64,000 nucleotides of DNA from Burkholderia glumae LMG 2196 = ATCC 33617. Its GTDB lineage: Bacteria; Pseudomonadota; Gammaproteobacteria; Burkholderiales; Burkholderiaceae. The position numbers and the translations under genes were made by a program. The notes under the pieces were generated by a model. The model saw only the letters and a program-made list of their open reading frames with translations. It searched no databases and had not been told where the DNA came from. The stretch is from NCBI RefSeq assembly GCF_000960995.1, contig NZ_CP009434.1:1054001-1118000 (forward strand), written 5' to 3'. Below, piece by piece: positions 19,916-28,094 of this stretch (position 1 is the stretch's first letter; every line of letters begins with the position of its first letter).

Positions 19916-21441
19916 AGGCGGCGGGCGGTTTCGAGGCGCGTTTCCATGCATGGCTGTCGCGCGAGACCGGCATCGATCCGGCTTCGCTCGGCGCCGATTT
20001 CGTCGCGCGCGCGCTGGCCGAGCGGATCGGCGCGACGTTCGGCGGCGACGCCGCGCGCGAGCTGGCGGCGGTGGCGCGCGCCTGGCAGCCGTCGCCGGCC
20101 GAGCTCGACGCCTACTGGCAGCTGCTGAACGCGTCGGCTGCCGAGCGGCACGCGCTGATCGAGCTGTTCGTGGTGCCGGAGACCTGGTTCTTCCGCGAGC
20201 GCGAGGCGTTCGCCGCGCTCGCCGCGCTGGCCGTGGAGCGGCTGCGCACGCGGCCCTCGCAGCCGGTGCAGGTGCTGAGCGCGCCGTGCTCGACGGGCGA
20301 GGAGCCCTATACGGCGGCGATGGCGCTGATCGATGCCGGCCTCGACGCGGCGCAGCTGCGAATCGATGCGCTCGACATCAGCGCGCGCGCGATCGAGCAC
20401 GCGCGGCGCGGCGAATACGGCCGCAACTCGTTTCGCGGCCACGCGCTCGAGTTCCGCGCCCGCCACTTCGAGCCGACCGCCCACGGCTGGCGCCTGCACG
20501 AGCGGATTCGCGACTGCGTGCAGTTCCGCCATGCCAACCTGCTCGACCTCGACCTCGACACCGACGACGCGTCGCGCTACGACTTCATTTTCTGCCGCAA
20601 CGTGCTGATCTATTTCGACCGCGGCGCTCAGGAGCGCGTGCTGCGCACGCTCGATGCGCGGCTTGCCGACGACGGCCTGCTGTTCGTCGGCCCCGCCGAA
20701 ACCGGGGTCGTGATGCGCTACGGCATGAGTTCGGCGAGGATTCCGCTCGCCTTCGGTTTTCGCCGCCAGGCGCGGCGCGCCGCCGCCGTGCCGGCAGCGC
20801 CGGTGGCCGCCGGCCGCGCCGGCTTCGGCACCGCGCCGCCGCCGCCCGTCGGTGCGCGGCCGACGCTCGTCGCACCGCCCGAGCCGGCCGCGCGCGCGGG
20901 GTCGGGCGAGCTGGCGCGGCCGCTGCCCGGAGCCGCGCCGCGTCCGGCCGGCGCGCCCGAGGGCGGGGCCGGTTTCGCGGGCGCGGGCCGGAGCGGTGCG
21001 CCCGGCCGGCCGCCGCGCGCGCCCGCCGTGCTCGGCGCCGTCGCCTCGACGCGTTGCTCGCTGGCGGTTCCCGCGTCGCCCGCGCCGGCGCGCGCCGGCT
21101 CGCTCGAGGCGGCCCGCGCGCTCGCCGACGCGGGCCAGTTCGAGGCGGCCGAGCGCGCGGTCCGCGCCGTGCTGGACGAAGCCGGCCCGAGCGCCGACGC
21201 CTACTACCTGCTCGGCCTGATCGCCGACGCGCAGGGGCAGCCGGGCGCCGTCGCGCATTACCGCAAGGCGCTGTACCTGGCGCCCACCCATCGCGAGGCG
21301 CTCACCCACCTGGCGACGCTGCTCGACATCGCCGGCGACCACGAAGGCGCGCGCTGGCTGAAGGAGCGCGCGCGCCGCGCCGACGCGCAGGCCGGCAAGC
21401 ACGGCGAACCGGGAGGACGCAGCCATGCACGACGCCGCTGA
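19912..21441 (+). CDS. wspC: CheR-type receptor methyltransferase with TPR tail, WspC
   Basis: Protein of 509 residues. Residues about 1-280 are a CheR methyltransferase (PETWFFRE, then the SAM motif APCSTGEEPYT and IFCRNVLIYFD), which methylates glutamates on WspA. Residues about 285-400 are a low-complexity Ala/Pro/Arg linker. The C-terminal 100 residues are TPR-like helices (ARALADAGQFEAAERAVR, then AYYLLGLIADAQG). The start overlaps the wspB stop (ATGA), and the end overlaps wspD by 17 bases. Confidence 0.93.
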   Translation: MKAAGGFEARFHAWLSRETGIDPASLGADFVARALAERIGATFGGDAARELAAVARAWQPSPAELDAYWQLLNASAAERHALIELFVVPETWFFREREAFAALAALAVERLRTRPSQPVQVLSAPCSTGEEPYTAAMALIDAGLDAAQLRIDALDISARAIEHARRGEYGRNSFRGHALEFRARHFEPTAHGWRLHERIRDCVQFRHANLLDLDLDTDDASRYDFIFCRNVLIYFDRGAQERVLRTLDARLADDGLLFVGPAETGVVMRYGMSSARIPLAFGFRRQARRAAAVPAAPVAAGRAGFGTAPPPPVGARPTLVAPPEPAARAGSGELARPLPGAAPRPAGAPEGGAGFAGAGRSGAPGRPPRAPAVLGAVASTRCSLAVPASPAPARAGSLEAARALADAGQFEAAERAVRAVLDEAGPSADAYYLLGLIADAQGQPGAVAHYRKALYLAPTHREALTHLATLLDIAGDHEGARWLKERARRADAQAGKHGEPGGRSHARRR

Positions 21442-22150
21442 AACCGGGCGCGCGCCCGACCTGGCGCCGGGCGCGATCGACGATTGCTGGAACCGCATCG
21501 GCGTGCGCGGCGACCATTCGTGCGAACGCCTGAGCGAGGTCTCGCGCTGCCTGAACTGCCCCGTGTTCGCGCGCAACGCGGCGCGGCTGCTCGACCGCCC
21601 GCTATCCGCCGACGATCTCGCCCAGGCCGCGCAGCGCGTCTCGGAGCCGGTCGCGCCGGAGTTCGGGCGCACCGGGCCGGAGGCGGGCGCACGCCAGTCG
21701 GTGCTGGCGTTCCGGGTGGCCGACGAATGGCTCGCGCTGCCCACCGAGGTGGTGCGCCAGATCGTCGACGACCGGCCGGTCCATTCGCTGCCGGACCGTC
21801 GCGCCCGCGCGGTGCTCGGCATCGTCAACGTGCGCGGCACGCTGCGCATCGCGGTGTCGCTCGCCGAGCTGCTCGGCCTCGAAACCGGCGCGCCGCGCGC
21901 GGCCGGCGACGCGCGCGCCGGCTTCCGGCGCATGCTGGTGGTCGCGCATCGCGGCGAGCCGGTGGTGTTCCCGGTCGACGCCGTCGAGGGCGTGCTGCGC
22001 TTCGGCGCCGCCGACCGCGCGGCCACGCCGGCCACCGTGGCGCGCGCCGGCAGCGCGCACACGCGCGGCGTGTTCGTCTGGCGCGAGCGGATCGTCGGGC
22101 TGATCGACGAGGAGCGGCTGTTCGAATCGTTGTTGCGGAGCCTGCGATGA
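21425..22150 (+). CDS. wspD: CheW-like adaptor WspD
   Basis: Protein of 241 residues. The first 60 carry the WspD-type N-terminal block with a cysteine pattern (CWNRIGVRGDHSCERL then CLNCPVF). A CheW domain follows (about 90-235). It is the second adaptor in the Wsp complex and differs from WspB by this N-terminal extension. It overlaps both neighbours (17 bases with wspC, ATGA with wspE). Confidence 0.92.
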   Translation: MHDAAETGRAPDLAPGAIDDCWNRIGVRGDHSCERLSEVSRCLNCPVFARNAARLLDRPLSADDLAQAAQRVSEPVAPEFGRTGPEAGARQSVLAFRVADEWLALPTEVVRQIVDDRPVHSLPDRRARAVLGIVNVRGTLRIAVSLAELLGLETGAPRAAGDARAGFRRMLVVAHRGEPVVFPVDAVEGVLRFGAADRAATPATVARAGSAHTRGVFVWRERIVGLIDEERLFESLLRSLR

Positions 22151-24642
22151 GCCAAGACGACGACCTGAGCCGCCAGTCGCTGCTCGAGCTGTACCAGGAG
22201 GAGACCCAGACCCAGACCGAGGCGCTGTCGCGGCAGTTGCTCGCGCTCGAACATGGCGCGCAGGACGCGGCCGCATTCGAGGCCTGCATGCGCGCGGCGC
22301 ATTCCCTGAAGGGCGCCGCGCGCATCGTCGGCGTGCCGCAGGGCGTGGAGATCGCCGGGCGCATGGAGGATTGCTTCGTCGGCGCGCAGCGCGGCGAGCG
22401 CGTGCTCGGCGCGAGCCACATCGACGCGCTGCTGATGGGCGTGGACCTGCTGGTGCGGGTCGGCGATCCGCGCCGCGCCGCGTCGGTCACGCCGATCGAG
22501 ATCGACGCGTTCGCGGTCGCGCTTGCCCATGCCGACGGTGCCGGCGATGCCGGGCGCGCGGCGCCGGATGCGGCCGCGCCGCTGCCGCCGGGCTTCGCCT
22601 CGGGGGCCGTCTCGGCGCTGTCGGCCGACGCGCCGGGCAGCGCCGATTTCCCGGCGCTGGCGGATCTGTCCGCGCTGCTGCGGCTCGACGCGCCGGGCGC
22701 CGGGGCGTCCGACACAGCCGGCGTGCCGGGCGGATCGTTGGCCGCCGGCGCCGGGCCGCGCGAGGCCGAAGCGGCGCGGCCGGCCGATCTGGCCGCCCAG
22801 CTGCGGCTGGCCGCCGACGCGGCGCCGGCCGCGAGGCCGCCGGCACCGCCGGCACCGCCGTCCGAGGCGCCGGCGGCGCCCGAGCCGGGCGGCGACGCCG
22901 GCCAGATGCGCCGCGTGCGCGCCGACAGCCTGAACCGGCTGCTGAGCCTGGCGGGCGAATCGCTGGTGGAATCGCGCTGGCTCAAGCCGTTCGCCGAATC
23001 GATGCAACGCATGCGGCGCACCCAGCGCGACGCGGCCCGCGCGCTCGATGCCTTGTACGACGCGCTCGCCGACGATCTCGACCCGGCCCGCGAGGCCGCG
23101 ATGAGCGAGGTCCGGCAGATGCTCAACGACCTGCAGCGCACGTTCGCGGCCCGCATGGACGACCTGGACCGCTTCGAGCGGCGCAGCATGCACATCGCCG
23201 AGCAGCTCTACGACGAGGCGCTGCAGTGCCGGATGCGCCCGTTCGGCGATGCCACGCGCGCCTATCCGCGCATGGTCCGCGATCTGGCGCGCTCGCTCGG
23301 CAAGCGCGTGCGCTTCGCGATCGTCGGCGAGACCACCCAGGTCGATCGCGACCTGCTCGACCTGCTCGACGCGCCGCTCGGCCACCTGCTGCGCAACGCG
23401 CTCGACCATGGCGTCGAGCCGCCCGAGACGCGGCTCGCGCGCGGCAAGCCGGCCGAGGCCGTCATCACGCTCGAGGCGCGCCACAGTGCCGGCTCGCTGC
23501 TCGTCAGCGTGACCGACGACGGCCCCGGTGCCGATCTCGCGGCGGTGCGCGCCGCGATCGTGCGCCAGCGGCTCACCGACGCCGAGACGGCCGCGCGGCT
23601 GACCGATGCCGAGGTGCTCGAATTCCTGCTGCTGCCGGGCTTCTCGATGCGCGAGCAGGTGACCGACGTGTCGGGCCGCGGCGTCGGCCTCGACGCGGTC
23701 CACGAGATGGTCAAGCGCGTGCGCGGCGCGGTGCGGATCTTCAACGAGCCGGGCCAGGGCATGCGCTTCGTGCTGCAGCTGCCGCTCACGCTGTCGGTGA
23801 TCCGCAGCCTGCTGGTCGAGGTGGGCGGCGAGCCCTATGCGTTCCCGCTGGTCCACGTGCGGCGCGCGCTGCAGCTCGAACGCGGCTCGATCGACGTGCT
23901 CGAGGGCCAGCAGCACTTCTCGCTCGACGAGCGCCGCGTCGGGCTGGTCACCGCGCACCAGCTGTTCGACGCGGGCGAGCCCGAGGGCGTGCGCGCGAAC
24001 ACGGCCGTGGTGGTGGTCGGCACCGAGCCGGAGACCTACGGCGTGGCGGTGGACCGCTTCCTCGGCGAGCGCATGCTGGTGGTGCAGCCGCTCGATGCCC
24101 GGCTGCAGAAGATCCGCAACGTCGCGGCCGGCGCGCTGCTCGAGAACGGCGATCCGGTGCTGATCGTCGATGTCGAGGATCTGGTGCGCTCGATCGACAA
24201 GCTGATTCGCGGCGGCCAGCTGACCAAGCTGCGCAGCGGCGCCGACGGCGCGCTCGCGCGGCGCCGCAAGCAGGTGCTGGTGGTGGACGATTCGCTGACG
24301 GTGCGCGAGCTCGAACGCAAGCTGCTCGAGAAGCGCGGCTACGCGGTGACGATCGCCGTCGACGGCATGGACGGCTGGAACGCGATCCGCAGCGACACCT
24401 TCGACCTCGTCGTGACCGACATCGACATGCCGCGCATGGACGGCATCGAGCTCGTCACGCTGATCAAGCGCGACCCGCTGCTGCAAGGCGTGCCGGTCAT
24501 GATCGTGTCGTACAAGGACCGCGACGAGGACCGCCGGCGCGGGCTCGACGCCGGCGCCGACTATTATCTGGCGAAGGGCAGCTTCCACGACGAGGCGCTG
24601 CTCGACGCCGTCCACGATCTGATCGGAGAGGCGACGTCATGA
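22147..24642 (+). CDS. wspE: Hybrid CheA-type histidine kinase WspE
   Basis: Protein of 831 residues: an HPt domain with phospho-acceptor H52 in RAAHSLKGAAR, an Ala/Pro-rich linker (about 130-255), dimerisation, then HATPase with LLRNALDHG, DDGPGAD and GRGVGLDAV, a CheW-like regulatory domain (about 545-690), and a C-terminal receiver (about 710-825) with VVDDS, D-acceptor in VVTDIDMPRMDG and conserved Lys. It phosphorylates the Wsp output regulator and the methylesterase WspF. It is translationally coupled to wspD and wspF by ATGA overlaps. Confidence 0.95.
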   Translation: MSQDDDLSRQSLLELYQEETQTQTEALSRQLLALEHGAQDAAAFEACMRAAHSLKGAARIVGVPQGVEIAGRMEDCFVGAQRGERVLGASHIDALLMGVDLLVRVGDPRRAASVTPIEIDAFAVALAHADGAGDAGRAAPDAAAPLPPGFASGAVSALSADAPGSADFPALADLSALLRLDAPGAGASDTAGVPGGSLAAGAGPREAEAARPADLAAQLRLAADAAPAARPPAPPAPPSEAPAAPEPGGDAGQMRRVRADSLNRLLSLAGESLVESRWLKPFAESMQRMRRTQRDAARALDALYDALADDLDPAREAAMSEVRQMLNDLQRTFAARMDDLDRFERRSMHIAEQLYDEALQCRMRPFGDATRAYPRMVRDLARSLGKRVRFAIVGETTQVDRDLLDLLDAPLGHLLRNALDHGVEPPETRLARGKPAEAVITLEARHSAGSLLVSVTDDGPGADLAAVRAAIVRQRLTDAETAARLTDAEVLEFLLLPGFSMREQVTDVSGRGVGLDAVHEMVKRVRGAVRIFNEPGQGMRFVLQLPLTLSVIRSLLVEVGGEPYAFPLVHVRRALQLERGSIDVLEGQQHFSLDERRVGLVTAHQLFDAGEPEGVRANTAVVVVGTEPETYGVAVDRFLGERMLVVQPLDARLQKIRNVAAGALLENGDPVLIVDVEDLVRSIDKLIRGGQLTKLRSGADGALARRRKQVLVVDDSLTVRELERKLLEKRGYAVTIAVDGMDGWNAIRSDTFDLVVTDIDMPRMDGIELVTLIKRDPLLQGVPVMIVSYKDRDEDRRRGLDAGADYYLAKGSFHDEALLDAVHDLIGEATS

Positions 24643-25664
24643 ACATCGGCATCGTCAACGATTTACCGCTCGCCGTCGCCGCGCTGCGCCGCGCCATCGC
24701 GCACCGGCCCGACCATCGCGTGCTGTGGGTGGCCGCCGACGGCGAGCAGGCGGTGGATTTCTGTCAGGCCAACCCGCCCGACCTGGTGCTGATGGACCTG
24801 GTCATGCCGAAGGTGGACGGCGTGGCCGCCACGCGGCGCATCATGGAGCGCTGGCCGTGCGCGATCCTGATCGTCACGGCCAGCGTGGACGCCAACAAGG
24901 CCACCATCTACGAGGCGATGGGGGCCGGCGCGCTCGACGCGGTGGATACGCCCACGCTCGCGCAAGGCATGATCGCCAACGAATCGCAGCCGCTGCTGGC
25001 CAAGATCGACCAGATCGGCCGGCTGCTCGCCACGCGCGGGCCGCTGCTGCCGCCGTCGCAGCCGGCCGGCTCGGCGGCGCTCGCGCAGCCGCCGCTGGTG
25101 GCGATCGGCGCGTCGGCGGGCGGCCCGACCGCGCTCGCGGCGCTGCTCAAGCCGCTGCCCGAGGATTTCCCGGCCGCGATCGTGATCGTGCAGCACGTCG
25201 ATCAGGCGTTCGCGATCGGCATGGCCGAGTGGCTCGACGGCTTCACGCGGCTGCCGGTGCGCATCGCCAGGGCCGGCGGCGCGCCGCAGCGCGGCGAGGT
25301 GCTGCTGGCCGCCACCAACGACCACCTGCAGCTGAACTCGCGCGGCCAGCTCGGCTACACCCGCTATCCGGAGGAGACGCCGTACCGGCCGTCGGTGGAC
25401 GTGTTCTTCCACAGCGTCGCCGAGTGGTGGCGCGGCGAGGCGCTCGGCGTGCTGCTGACCGGCATGGGCCGCGACGGCGCGCTCGGCCTGAAGGCGATGC
25501 GCGCCAAGGGCTTCTACACCATCGCGCAGGACGCCGCGACCAGCGCCGTCTACGGCATGCCGAAAGCCGCCGCGGCGATCGACGCGGCCTCGGCGATCCT
25601 GCCGCTCGAGCGCATCGCGGAGCGTCTGATGTCGCAATTACAGCGCGCGCCGCGCCCGCGCTGA
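24639..25664 (+). CDS. wspF: CheB-type methylesterase WspF
   Basis: Protein of 341 residues. The receiver (1-125) has phospho-acceptor D53 in LMDLVMPKVDG. The esterase domain (about 150-335) has catalytic S159 in GASAGGPTA, H186 in VQHVDQ, and the Asp in LTGMGRDGA. WspF demethylates WspA to reset the system. In Pseudomonas and Burkholderia, loss of wspF leaves the pathway locked on and gives wrinkly or small-colony biofilm variants, so it is a common mutational target. It closes the overlapping wspA-F block. Confidence 0.95.
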   Translation: MNIGIVNDLPLAVAALRRAIAHRPDHRVLWVAADGEQAVDFCQANPPDLVLMDLVMPKVDGVAATRRIMERWPCAILIVTASVDANKATIYEAMGAGALDAVDTPTLAQGMIANESQPLLAKIDQIGRLLATRGPLLPPSQPAGSAALAQPPLVAIGASAGGPTALAALLKPLPEDFPAAIVIVQHVDQAFAIGMAEWLDGFTRLPVRIARAGGAPQRGEVLLAATNDHLQLNSRGQLGYTRYPEETPYRPSVDVFFHSVAEWWRGEALGVLLTGMGRDGALGLKAMRAKGFYTIAQDAATSAVYGMPKAAAAIDAASAILPLERIAERLMSQLQRAPRPR

Positions 25665-25853
25665 ACCGGGGCACGCCGCTTGCGCGGCCCGCCAGGCCCG
25701 CCCGGCGGGCGAGAGCGGGCCGCGCAAGCGGTCGCGGCAGGGTGGGCACGTGGCGTGCTCGCCCTGGGGGGTCTCCACGTCCGGTACCCCACCATGTCGC
25801 GCATCCCCCTCGTTTCCGGCCTGGCCCGGCGTCCCTACCGAACGCACCCGTCG

Positions 25854-27443
25854 ATGACCCAACCCGCCAACGAACATCAACCCGCGCCGGCCGACGAGCA
25901 GGCGCTGAAGACCCACACCGACCGGCGCCAGCTGCATCAGATCATCGCCGGGCTGACCGAGGGCGTGATCCTGGTCGAGCCCGACCAGCGCATCGTCTGG
26001 GCCAACGAGGCCGCGCTCGCGATGCACGGGGTGGCCACGCTCGCCGAGCTCGGCGCCGACGTGACCGAATACCGCGAGCGCTTCCGGCTGCGCGACACCA
26101 ACCACGACCCGGTGCGGCAGGGCCAGTATCCGATCGACCGGGTGATCAGCGGCGAGCAGTTCAGCGACGTGACGGTGGAGGTGGAGGCGGCCGCCGACGA
26201 ATCGCAGCGCTGGGTGCACCGGATTCGCAGCCTGGTGCTGACCAACGCGGCCGGCGAGCCCGACTGTCTCGCGCTGGTGCTGCACGACGCCACCGAGTGG
26301 GCCAGCGCCGAGCAGCGCTTCGAGCGCACCTTCAACGCCAACCCCTCGCCGGCCGCGATCTGCCGGCTCAGTGATTTCCGCTACGTGAAGGTGAACCAGG
26401 GCTTCCTCGACATGACGCGCCATGCGCTCGACGACGTGATCGGCCGCTCGGTCTACGAGCTCGACGTGTTCGATCGCGCCGAGCATCGCGAGCTGGCCGT
26501 CGAGCGGCTCGGCGAGGGCATGACGATCCCGCCGATGGAGGCGCTGCTGCGCACCGCCGACGGCGGCGACCACGCCGTGATCGTGTCCGGCCAGCCGATC
26601 GACCTGGGCGACGACGCCTGCATGCTGTTCACGTTCACCGACCTGGAGCCGCGCAAGCAGGCCGAGATGGCGCTGCGCCAGAGCGAGGAGCGCTTCGCCA
26701 AGGCGTTCCGGATGGCGCCCGTGGCGATGGCGATGCTGACCGCCGAGCGCTTCGAGATCCTCGACCTGAACGACGCGTTCGTCGCGATGACGGGCCACGA
26801 GCAGGGCGAACTGCTCGGCCGCGCGGCCGACGAGATCGGCCTGTGGGCCGACCCCGGCGCGCTGCGCGAGATCGCGGCGGCGCTGGAGGGCGAGGCCGTG
26901 GTGCGCATGCGCGACGTGCAGGTGACGACGCGCGACGGCGACCTGCGCGACTGCGTGGTGTCGGCCGACGCGGTGGCGATCCACGGCCAGGACTGCATTC
27001 TGATGGCGCTGCTCGACATCAGCGAGCGCAAGCGCACCGAGATGGAACTGATCCAGGCGATCGAGACGGCCATGCAGGACGCCTCGTGGTTCAGCCGCAC
27101 GCTGATCGAGAAGCTCGCCAACGTGCGCCGCGCCAAGGCGCCCGATGCCGGCGCGCAGCTCGCCGACCTGACCGCGCGCGAGCGCGACGTGTTCGACCTG
27201 CTCTGCCACGGGCTGCCCGACAAGGAAATCGCGAACCGGCTCGGCCTCGCGCCGAACACGGTGCGCAACCACGTCGCCACGATCTACACCAAGCTCGACG
27301 TGCACAGCCGCGGCGAGGCGATCGTCTGGGCGCGCGAGCGCGGCATCGTCGGCGCCGATCCGGGGGCGGCAAACCCCGCCGAGGCGGCGCCGAAAGCGGC
27401 ATCGAAGTCCGGCCGCACGCCGCGCAGACCGGCGCGAAAATGA
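25854..27443 (+). CDS. Multi-PAS LuxR-type transcriptional regulator
   Basis: Protein of about 529 residues. Three PAS-like sensor segments are visible (about 25-150, 155-275 and 285-400), each ending in the usual acidic-basic junction (for example SERKRTEMEL). A LuxR/GerE helix-turn-helix follows (about 438-498) with LTARERDVFDLL and KEIANRLGLAPNTVRNHV. The tail is basic. There is no receiver domain, so the PAS domains must sense directly. It lies 190 bp after wspF on the same strand and may act with the Wsp system. No ribosome site decides the start; 25794 is an alternative. Confidence 0.82.
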   Translation: MTQPANEHQPAPADEQALKTHTDRRQLHQIIAGLTEGVILVEPDQRIVWANEAALAMHGVATLAELGADVTEYRERFRLRDTNHDPVRQGQYPIDRVISGEQFSDVTVEVEAAADESQRWVHRIRSLVLTNAAGEPDCLALVLHDATEWASAEQRFERTFNANPSPAAICRLSDFRYVKVNQGFLDMTRHALDDVIGRSVYELDVFDRAEHRELAVERLGEGMTIPPMEALLRTADGGDHAVIVSGQPIDLGDDACMLFTFTDLEPRKQAEMALRQSEERFAKAFRMAPVAMAMLTAERFEILDLNDAFVAMTGHEQGELLGRAADEIGLWADPGALREIAAALEGEAVVRMRDVQVTTRDGDLRDCVVSADAVAIHGQDCILMALLDISERKRTEMELIQAIETAMQDASWFSRTLIEKLANVRRAKAPDAGAQLADLTARERDVFDLLCHGLPDKEIANRLGLAPNTVRNHVATIYTKLDVHSRGEAIVWARERGIVGADPGAANPAEAAPKAASKSGRTPRRPARK

Positions 27444-27632
27444 AGGCAAATCGAATCGATCGGGAAATATTCTTGAAAAAAATACCGGGGCGGCCGGTGC
27501 GAATGCACTAGCGGCGCTGGCCCATCTGCACCTGCCGCGACGCGCGCGGCGGCGCGATCATGGTGACTCCCGGCTCGCGGCCCACGGCCAGCGTGGCCGG
27601 TTCCCCCGACGAATCTCTCGAAGGAGTCGACC

Positions 27633-27818
27633 ATGGACAAGAACCGAATCGACGGCAAGCTCAAGCAGGTGAAGGGCTCGGTGAAGGAAGCGCTCGGCAA
27701 GCTGACGGGCGACCGCAAGACCGAGGCGGAAGGCGTGGCCGAGAAGACCCAGGGCAAGCTGCAGGAGAAGGCAGGCCAGACCGCCGACGCGATCCGCAAG
27801 CACTCGAAGCTGCACTGA
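27633..27818 (+). CDS. CsbD-family small stress protein
   Basis: Protein of 61 residues, very hydrophilic and helical, with the CsbD pattern NRIDGKLKQVKGSVKEALGKLTGD and repeated K-G/E-T motifs. CsbD-like proteins are abundant in stress and stationary phase, with unknown biochemistry. AAGGAG lies seven bases before the ATG. A strong terminator follows, so it is a single-gene unit. Confidence 0.92.
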   Translation: MDKNRIDGKLKQVKGSVKEALGKLTGDRKTEAEGVAEKTQGKLQEKAGQTADAIRKHSKLH

Positions 27819-27881
27819 GGCGGTTTTGACCCGTTGCCGGCCCGGCGCCCGCCCGCCGGGCGGGCAGGGCCGCACGGCTCA

Positions 27882-27917
27882 CGCCCCGCCGCGCCATCTC
27901 GCGCGGCGGGGCGTTTT
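27882..27917 (+). terminator. Rho-independent terminator after csbD-like gene
   Basis: A 13-bp perfect GC stem (CGCCCCGCCGCGC with GCGCGGCGGGGCG) around a CATCTC loop, then TTTT. It separates the CsbD gene from the fluoride-response unit downstream. Confidence 0.88.
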
Positions 27918-27969
27918 CGCATCGGGCGGGGCGCTCCCGGCCGCGGCGGCGGCAGACGCGAGCGGGCGC

Positions 27970-27999
27970 TTGCCGGCCGCGCGGCCTGTCGCGTAGAAT
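27970..27999 (+). promoter_or_regulatory. Sigma70-type promoter for the fluoride riboswitch transcript
   Basis: TTGCCG (27970-27975) and TAGAAT (27994-27999) are separated by 18 bp. The expected start near 28006 coincides with the 5' edge of the riboswitch, which supports the call. Confidence 0.6.
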
Positions 28000-28006
28000 C
28001 CGCGCT

Positions 28007-28083
28007 GCGGAGATGGCATGCCTCCGCCCCCAACCGCCGCTCAGCCGGCTGATGATGCCTACGGATTCCTGGGAACAGGAGGT
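28007..28083 (+). ncRNA. Fluoride riboswitch (crcB motif)
   Basis: The aptamer begins with the GCGGAGATGG stem and CCTCCGC closure, continues with AACCGCC, and ends in the hallmark GGCTGATGATGCCTAC (28047-28062). The pseudoknot is visible: GGCAT (28015-28019) can pair with ATGCC (28055-28059). Directly downstream a CCTG-GGAA-CAGG hairpin (about 28068-28079) overlaps the Shine-Dalgarno AGGAGGT (28077-28083), so ligand binding probably acts by freeing or hiding the ribosome site. The gene that follows is a fluoride-type CLC, exactly the expected target. Confidence 0.92.
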
Positions 28084-28094
28084 CGTGGGCCGTC

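Noticed and set aside
19435..24615. 1726-residue ORF on the minus strand
   Set aside because: Antisense shadow of wspB-wspE; no motif and skewed amino-acid composition.
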